Shown: one piece after another, positions 57,131-64,000 of the stretch | Numbering within the stretch: position 1 is the stretch's first letter | Layout: each line of letters opens with the position of its first letter | NCBI GenBank assembly: GCA_025716855.1 | Contig: JAIXMQ010000042.1 | Span: 1 to 64,000 of the forward strand | DNA: 64,000 bases | From: Pilaira anomala | Lineage: Eukaryota; Mucoromycota; Mucoromycetes; Mucorales; Mucoraceae | Direction of reading: 5' to 3' | Translations under genes and position numbers: made by a program | Notes under the pieces: generated by a model | What the model saw: the letters and a program-made list of their open reading frames with translations, nothing else | Database searches by the model: none | Told to the model about the DNA's origin: nothing

Positions 57131-58404
57131 TTATAACTTTACAGTATATTGCATAACCATGCCTTTCGATTTTTTATCCAAGAAACCAAATTGATATTTA
57201 CCATTCTTCTTTGGACGTATGGTGATGGTATAAAACGAAGCGGGCATAAGTTTTATCTGATCGACCATGGTATCACTCCAGGTGATTTCACCATGTTCCC
57301 ATTTAACATTCTGAACGTCCCAATATGTACCCCATCCTAATAAGTGCCATGAACAAGTGTTTTTAATCACCAAGTCAGTCGGAGCAGATTTTATCAGTCC
57401 ATTAATTGAAGGAAACTTATTTACGCGATAATTAGTGTTGTTGGATACTTTTGGGTATAATTCACTTAATGTTTTATCCAAATAAGGTGAATGGTTTTCA
57501 TCAGAAACTATTAAAAAATATGTGTCAAAACAAAACAATGATCGATTTTTTTTTTAAAAAAAACTAACCAAATAAAGAAGTGACGATCTCTTCATTTGAA
57601 AGCTTTCCGGGTTTATAGATTACAATAGCCCCATATAAACCAGCATATCTATATGTAAAAAAATACTGGTTAAGATATGTAGATGAACAAAAAAGGATAT
57701 ATATTTATTTTTTACTTACATATCAGTTTCCTTTACATGAGAATGATATCCCCATACAATAGAATCACCGTCTTTAGGTCCAGGACCAGCTCTTGGTAAT
57801 ACATGCCAATGATATGTATAAGTTTGATTTGGTTGAATAATACTCTTCTCAAATGCATCTTTAAACACAGCTCCTTCCATTTCAAATTCATAAAACACAC
57901 CCTAAATTATACATATTTTTTAAAATTCATTTCACTTTTTTTTTAATATATACTTACATGTGGATGCATTGTAAAATTATGTGAAGCTTTATTCCAAAAA
58001 TGAACTCGAATCATATCACCCACTTCTGCTCTCAAGATTGGACCCATATTTCCTTGCCAATCAAATCGTCTCTTTCTTTTTGTGAAGCTTGCATCTTCAT
58101 ATTCATGGTAAAGTGCTTTATAATATCTTGTACCTAAACTATTGTCATCTTTTTTTTTTTTTTAACAAAATGGATCCATCGTTATGTTTCATTTCAACTT
58201 TCATGTCCTTTGTTTAGTACCTGGAATACTGGTATTTTTAGGTGATTGACTAGCATAATCCCAAATACTTTCTTCGGCTGCAATGTAAAAAGTTCGTTCA
58301 ACACCGTTCAGATCTTGTTCAAACTCATCGTCTAAAATATCAAAATAGCCTGGTGCTGCATAAACAAGCGTAATGAATAAGAATAGGATGAGCAGAGTTT
58401 GCAT
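57131..58404 (-). CDS. Secreted ceruloplasmin-like cupredoxin protein, 337 aa, C-terminal copper ligands lost
   Basis: Two-domain multicopper-oxidase-like protein. Minus-strand exons are 58404-58221, 58148-57958, 57901-57720, 57648-57569 and 57507-57131. Signal peptide ~1-16 (LLILFLFITLVYA). Domain 1 follows the ceruloplasmin/hephaestin pattern: TFYIAAEESIWDYA, LGTRYYKALYHEYEDASFT, MGPILRAEVGDMIRVHFWNK, MHPHG (123-126), TYHWHV region, HSH (178-180) and YAGLYGAIVIYKPG. In domain 2 the place of the HxxHxH motif reads WHLLGWGTYWDV, and the HCHxxxH place reads GFLDKKSKGM, so the type-1 and part of the trinuclear site ligands are absent. It is probably not a ferroxidase; a copper-binding or regulatory role is inference. 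Confidence 0.88.
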
Positions 58405-58574
58405 GATCTAATAGATTTTATTTCAACGAAAAAAGAAAAAAAATCGTTTTCCGGGAACATATTTGTTTCATATTATCAGCTGATTTATCTTGTCAAAAAA
58501 AAAAAAAAAAAAAAAAAAATGCAAGCAGTAAAGAGTACAAATCTATTTATATTCCTTTGAAAGGGAATGTGTTA

Positions 58575-58885
58575 TGTATTTAGGCTGTAATGTAAAGAGA
58601 AAGGAATGATATATGTAAAAAAAAGGTATATTCAAATTTATTAACTTTGAAAGTGAGAGTGGGTTTTAATCTAATAAGGTTCACTGATAAACTATTTTCG
58701 GGCATGGAAGAAGGGAGGAAAAGATGAAATAGAGATGAAAAACATGTCTGGTAAGGAAGAATATCCAGTAATACCTGTTGGAAATTACTTTGGTAATCTA
58801 GAAGATCATATTCTAGGTAAAACCAATAAAATATACATTGGGAAATGTGATAGATTTTCAATGGTGGTGAAAAGAGTATAACCCC
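58575..58885 (+). pseudogene. Degraded copy of the TAPT1 last exon with its intron
   Basis: Aligns with 14975-15328: the exon-6 end GGCTGTAATGTAAA, intron 6 and exon 7 are all recognisable (ATTTTCGGGCATGGAAGAAG; AGAAGATCATATTCT; AGATTTTCAATGGT). Indels destroy the frame. Presence of the intron shows DNA-level duplication. Confidence 0.75.
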
Positions 58886-58929
58886 CTAATAATGTGTGTT
58901 GTGTGTCTATTTGATTTCTTTTTCTTGAA

Positions 58930-59650
58930 TAGAGTTATTGCGATACAGAGAGAAAAGGTCTTGGTCAATCTTCCAAAGAAGTTCAATCATGTTGTATAGG
59001 AGTTTCTTTACTGGAGACCCCTTTTTTAATACAAGCCACGACGATGAAGCAATGAATGGCTTCAGACACAGGTTCGCGCAGTAGATGTAGTTATCGCCTT
59101 TTAATAATTGTGTGATGTATTTGACAGCGACTGGTTGAAATTTTTTGGAGAATGATGTCTCTTTGTTAATCCAAAAAGATCAACTTAACCAAGGAAGAGG
59201 TGGCCTTACATGCAAGTTTGAACGTTTGGTATACTAGGTACTTAATGTATTTGATAATGGCAGATTGAGCCTTCTTGGGGAACCCCCCATTTTCCTGTTG
59301 AGCTATAAGATTGATTTTACCAAGGATACAAACTGACTTATACAGTATCCCTGGTATTGGGGATTTTTCAATTATCACTGCACCGCGAACAAGTAACTTA
59401 ACCGTGCATGTAACTAAGTCCTTGAGTCTTACAAGAGAAGAAAAACCATTTAAAGAGGCACGGAATTCTTCAAGTGTTAAAGGAGCTGAAGTAGGACCAA
59501 CAAAATGCTTTCTAAAGATGACATACTAGTCATTTCCAAGGAATAATAATCAGGTTTTGTGTAAAAACTCATAAGAGCTTTTACGGTATTGAGCGGCATA
59601 TAGACTAATTTGGAAATCATTGAGAGCATATTGGATGTGTATGGACTTTG
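58930..59650 (-). pseudogene. Degraded copy of the MIT-like gene
   Basis: Minus strand. The start (MLSMISKLVYMPLNTVKALM) matches the 18144 gene's MFSIISNLIHMPLNTVKVLM. It continues SPIPGILYKSVCILGK and KKAQSAIIKYIKYLVYQTFK. The MIT segment and both introns are missing, and frameshifts and stops are present. It lies convergent to the TAPT1 fragment, as at the parent locus. Confidence 0.75.
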
Positions 59651-59809
59651 AGTCAGGATAAAGATGAAAAAAAAAAACGATAGTTGGAAAGAAAGAGAGG
59701 AAAAAAAAATGTGAATAAGTGTAGGTTTATGTAAGAACGTATACATAAACAAATAAATAGATTCATATGAAATCGGGTCGGTTATAGAACTTCTTAATGA
59801 CATGCATGA

Positions 59810-60646
59810 AAAGTTTTGTAGGAGACTGTATCAGTAGTATAACTTTTTTTCTTGATGAAATGTTTATGACTTCATGAGTGTATATACATGTAAAAAAAAT
59901 ACACCATACCTCCAGCTTACCTCTTTTAATGGCCTTCTAAGAATTGGAGATGTTAGAAAAAGATTTGTTTTTGCATGAAATTTTATTTTAACTTTCGAGT
60001 CACAAGAGTAAAATGTAAAAATAAATGACTATCGCCTTTTTTTATCTCCATATCAACTCAGTTGCTAGAATTTTTGAATGAGCAATATCTATAGCTGATT
60101 TGGAGGTCAAGTAAGAACATTCTCTGTTTAAATAAGGCGAGTTTTAACACGATATACATAGGTTATTGCAGACCGTACACCGTCTTACATAATAGTAAAG
60201 ATGGTATACCTTGTGTACGAGATGGTTGCTCTTTTCATTAGAAGTCACTACATTGGAGAATTGATAAGCCATAGTAAGTGTTATATTGAAACAAAAAATT
60301 CCAGTGCTTTTGTCTTTAATTGGAGACCTTTTCAAAAAAAAAAGTCATTTTTATCAAAGGCTTCTCTTTTTTTTTAACTGAAGAAACAAAACAAATTTTA
60401 TTACAATATACATGTATACGTTTTTTTTTAAATGAATAGTTTTAATAGAATCAGCTATCTCATCTTGTTTGATAGATTTGTACCTTGAACTTCAACTATT
60501 TTAAAAACAACAATCTAGCCCTCTTTAAAGGTCGTACACTGCACTCAATCCTTTACAACAATAATAAACCAGTTATTAAAGTCTTCCATCTGTACTTCCC
60601 TACCCTTTTTTGTAATGTCTCATAGTTTACCTATTCTTCTACTTGA
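59810..60646. other. Intergenic, no gene supported
   Basis: AT-rich. A 63-codon minus frame (60335-60144) has no supporting feature. Confidence 0.5.
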
Positions 60647-61407
60647 TCATTTTTTTTTTCGTTCCACACTCCAGCGGGCTTGATTTTTACTTTTAGAAAG
60701 CAATCTAGTCTCTATTAACCGTCTTTTATTGTTATTTTGTATGTACCGGGCTTCACCTATAATTATCAGCTTGTCAGCCTCTTCCATTATCACATCCCCA
60801 TCGCCATCTAGTACTGTATTGTATATCAGCTCTTCATCTATATCAAGTTTTCGTTTCAAGTCTTGCTTATTTGTTAGGTTGTAATCATTCAAGTTGAATT
60901 GTTTAATTAGGTTTGTCTAAAACATACAACTTTTTTTTAGCAGTTGTTTATTTTTGAGTATGAATTTAAAAAACTTACTAGTTGTTGTGGTTGATGGCTT
61001 ATAAAAGAATAATCCATACATGAATCTTCAATAACACAACAACGCCAAAACTTATATGAAAGATGTAAAATAGTTTTTGCTGATATGAATGATTTCTCTT
61101 TTGTTGGCCTTTTTATAGCATACTTGTATCTATATTTTTTGTAATCATCTAAATAAAAAGCATTCCTGTTAATTTTCATGGTTAAAGGTAAAGTTCATGT
61201 CTCTTTTTTTTTACCTGTTGTATGGCGACGCCTTAATTTACACTTTTTGACAAGTGTGTTATGATATTTTTTATCATGTTTCCATTTTTTGATGAGTGGA
61301 GGACGGGTGGTTACAAAGAGTGGCTCATAGGAATCAATTGGTTGCGTTGTTAGTTGTGGCTGTTGCCAAGAAGAAGGGAAAATACTAGATCTTGTATTCA
61401 TTGGCAT
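60647..61407 (-). CDS. Hypothetical protein, 210 aa, three exons
   Basis: Not recognised. Minus-strand exons are 61407-61215, 61148-60979 and 60916-60647; donors G|GTAAAA and GTAAGT, acceptors TTATTTAG and GTTTTAG, all in frame. Exon 1 is Gln/Pro-rich then basic (KKWKHDKKYHNTLVKKCKLR). Exon 2 has a Cys pair (LHLSYKFWRCCVIEDSCMDY). Exon 3 is acidic then basic (LDGDGDVIMEEADKL). The charge pattern suggests a nuclear protein. The clean splicing argues for a functional gene despite the repeat-rich surroundings. Confidence 0.55.
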
Positions 61408-61443
61408 AAGAGAATTTTTAGATAGTTTTATTATTATTATTAT

Positions 61444-61445
<2 letters not shown>

Positions 61446-61488
<43 letters not shown>
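61446..61488. repeat. 43-nt poly(T) tract
   Basis: Uninterrupted T run 39 nt upstream of the minus-strand gene starting at 61407. In that gene's sense it is poly-A in the promoter or leader. Confidence 0.9.
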
Positions 61489-61490
<2 letters not shown>

Positions 61491-61826
61491 TTATACTGAA
61501 TAGTTCACGAGATTCTTGATAAACAATGGATTAAATATGTCACCTATAGTAGTTAAATATGAATTGATACACTTAGTGATAGGGCCTAATATCTAGTTGA
61601 AAAATGTAGAGTTGGGCTATGTGATGACAAAAAAGCAAAAGAAAAAAAAAAGAAGAGAGTTTTTATCAAAAACTTGATTTTTGTTATGTATATTGTTCAT
61701 ATATTGCATATTGTTATAAAAACTTTAACTAGGGTTGATTGTTCATATTTGACAACTATAGGGGGAGACATAAAGACTCATTATAAAAGAAAGTACGTTA
61801 CTTTCCTCATTCTGTTGATCCAGAAT

Positions 61827-61861
<35 letters not shown>

Positions 61862-62520
61862 AGGAAGCTGTCAAAATCTAGTTGTGATGCGACAGTGAAG
61901 TGTACCTAATTCTCACTAAAAGGTGATCATCGTCGTCGTACGATCTTCACCCTCATCATTTCTAATTGAAAGACCGTTAAGAGGAATTTTTTGACAGATA
62001 TAAAAGTAAACTCGTCTACACCACAATCAGGAACTCCGAAGGTCGATTGTTGATGTCACGAATCGCATTTTTTTTTTTTCAGTGGTGCCGATTGTGGTGC
62101 CCCAAGAATTCACCTTTTTTTTTTGTTACCAGGAATGCTTCAAAAGTATATTTTTATAATTGGTGACTTACGGATTTGATTGGACTAAAGTTGGCTGGAA
62201 TTTTAGGAGCCAGTCAGCTTTTTCGAATGAAAATAGCAGTTTAGCCACATATTTAAAATGTTGATTTTTATTGGTTCGAGCACAGATCTGCCTTTCTCTC
62301 GCCATAATTAGTGTACAGAAGTAAATGCTCATAATATGTTGATTGGATAACATATCTTTTATGATTAAGCTATACGAATATAAAAAAAATATAAATGAAT
62401 TAATTTGAAAAGACTTTTGATTATAGTCAATAAAAGGCTTTTCCTCTTAATTTTATTTTTTAAATAAACTCCATCAATCATATCGTCGTATTAACAAAAA
62501 AAAAAACCAAACCAACACCT
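61489..62520. other. Intergenic / LINE 5' flank
   Basis: A run at 61831-61859. No gene supported; a 61-codon minus frame (62353-62168) is unassigned. The right part may be the LINE 5' UTR. Confidence 0.45.
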
Positions 62521-62544
62521 ACTCACCCATTGCCCATTCGTGCC

Positions 62545-64000
62545 ATGAGTGAACACCAAGCTAACGCAGGAATATCCTAGACGAAAGTGGTAGCTAGGGG
62601 TCTGAATGCTCGAGTCCCTGCACCCATTCGTGAAATTGATAAAGAAGGTAATCGAGAAAGTTTCACCACTCGAGTTCTTTTTGAAACGCTAGCCATTGCT
62701 GCTTAAAACCGATCCAAACAAGTTACATCGATCATTCAAACAGCACTTTCTTGCAAATCAGTAGTTTTCGAATTTCCTTCGACTACATTCAATACACGTA
62801 TTGACGTATATAAGCTCATTCTCGAACAGATCGGTCCTGTTGTTGGAAATGGATTTAACCCTATATCGCTCAAGGGTTCCTGAGAATTGTTTCGACTGAA
62901 TTTCGAGATACTCTCCACACAGCTAAGGTTATTCAGCAAGGTGTTACCGTGGACCACATCCAGTTTAAAGCTACACCTTTTAAAGATACTGCTTCTAGCT
63001 CCAGTGAATTAATCCGCGTTAATTTAACTTTTTGATATTCTCTGTCTTCAAGAGGTATCTGCATTTCATTCACAATATTCTCTTACTGAGGAACAACAAC
63101 TCTATTTTCAACTCTTTCTTTTTCCAAATCGGTCTTCAGTGACCACTAAATGCAATGCTATTATTTGCCTCAATAACAATCTACAACTCAAAGATGAAGT
63201 GGTATCCAGAGATCAACGCAGTATTGCAACATATGTTATCAACTCTTCAGACGATACAGTGGCATCAATTATTAATATATACGCCCCAGCATCATCCACC
63301 GAAAGATCATTATTCTTTACCAGTTTCCCAGATCTTCCTTTTTTAAATTACATCACTACTGATTTTGCAGGTTTTATCTTGGGGGATTTCAATATGTCGT
63401 TGCCCCCTACTACCGGTACTGAAGATTGGAAGAAGGATTGGATCTCTACCAATTTTTTTAACTGCTTCCCTGCTGGCTCAACTAGCCAAGTGTTTGGATA
63501 CAGATGAATTAGTCACTGCTATACCGCTGATATCATATGGGAAGCCAGGAATATTATCAGTCCTTATATTCAGTAGACGATATATTAGAAGATGACATAG
63601 AGGCTCTATTAACTAGTGTCCCATCAAATACTGTACTCAATTCATCCCAACAAGAGATGTTAGATGTAGACCCTACAGAAAGTGAGATTATGAGTGTTGT
63701 GGACGATACACCCAATGGTAAAAGTCTCGGTTTGGATGGCATCCCTTTTGAAGTATATCATTATATTTTTACGACGTTTTATTCTGCACGTACTTTATTT
63801 TCTAGGGTATTGAAGGATGCTTTTACTACCAGATCTTATCCTACCTCTTGGGAACAAACCCGAATGATACTGTTATTTAAAAAAGGGGATCCCACTTTAC
63901 TCAGTAATTGGCAGCCTCTTTCACTTATTAACACGGATGCCAAAATCTTCACTAAGCTTCTCGCTAATCGATTCAATCGTGTCTTGTCGTCCTTAATAAA
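62545..64000 (+). mobile_element. Degenerate L1/Tad-type LINE (endonuclease and RT), cut by window end
   Basis: ORF1-like part from ATG 62545 (GLNARVPAPIREIDKEGNRE, TRIDVYKLILEQIGPVVGNG) has in-frame TAG, TAA and TGA. The apurinic endonuclease region follows in a different frame (ASIINIYAPASSTERSLF, FAGFILGDFNM). The RT start is open in frame to the window edge: PNGKSLGLDGIPFEVYHYI, WEQTRMILLFKKGDP, NWQPLSLINTDAKIFTKLLA. The KKGD/NWxPxSL motifs mark non-LTR RT. Stops and frameshifts show it is inactive. Confidence 0.88.

Overview
This window looks like nuclear DNA of an early-diverging filamentous fungus, most likely Mucoromycota (Mucorales-like). The DNA is very AT-rich with many long A or T runs. 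Genes are compact and carry short introns (mostly 50-100 nt, GTAAGT-like donors). The gene set is typically fungal: an APS kinase, a tandem VTC polyphosphate family, an AreB-like GATA factor and fungal-type retroelements. The species assignment is inference; no rRNA, tRNA or CRISPR was found.

Left part (0-15.3 kb), gene-dense: the RGG tail of a gene cut by the window edge; an acidic Ser-rich orphan; mitochondrial ClpX (9 exons); an unknown 168-aa protein; a polyQ protein with a WWE-like C-terminus; the fork-protection subunit Csm3/TIPIN; a 48-aa acidic protein; ribosomal protein eL43; APS kinase (MET14); a candidate small spliced gene; and the membrane protein TAPT1. I rebuilt exon structures by hand from splice sites and checked that each joins in frame.

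15.4-18.2 kb: a convergent neighbour of TAPT1 encodes an MIT-like protein with internal repeats. Its 3' end is present twice, and the two copies are separated by a decayed Tc1 element. A degraded copy of this TAPT1/MIT block, intron included, lies 43 kb away at 58.6-59.8 kb.

19-36 kb: a large disordered protein, then three tandem same-strand VTC polyphosphate polymerase-type genes (22.7, 25.2 and 29.5 kb), a single-pass coiled-coil membrane protein and a 68-aa protein.

36-45 kb is gene-poor. It holds a LINE 3' end with its poly(A) tail, minisatellites, a Cys/Gly micro-exon, an internally deleted DIRS retroelement bounded by perfect inverted repeats, and one real gene (CacyBP/SIP).

45-49 kb: a GATA factor with a coiled coil, and asparagine synthetase. 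Upstream of the latter is a cluster of Gcn4/CPC1-type TGACTCA sites, which fits general amino-acid control.

49-64 kb is repeat-rich: two MITE-like elements (one ~1 kb with >160-bp inverted repeats flanked by TTAA), decayed transposase-like and family-gene remnants, a 53-bp perfect palindrome, a secreted ceruloplasmin-like cupredoxin protein that has lost its C-terminal copper ligands, an orphan 3-exon gene, and a degenerate L1/Tad-type LINE running off the right edge.
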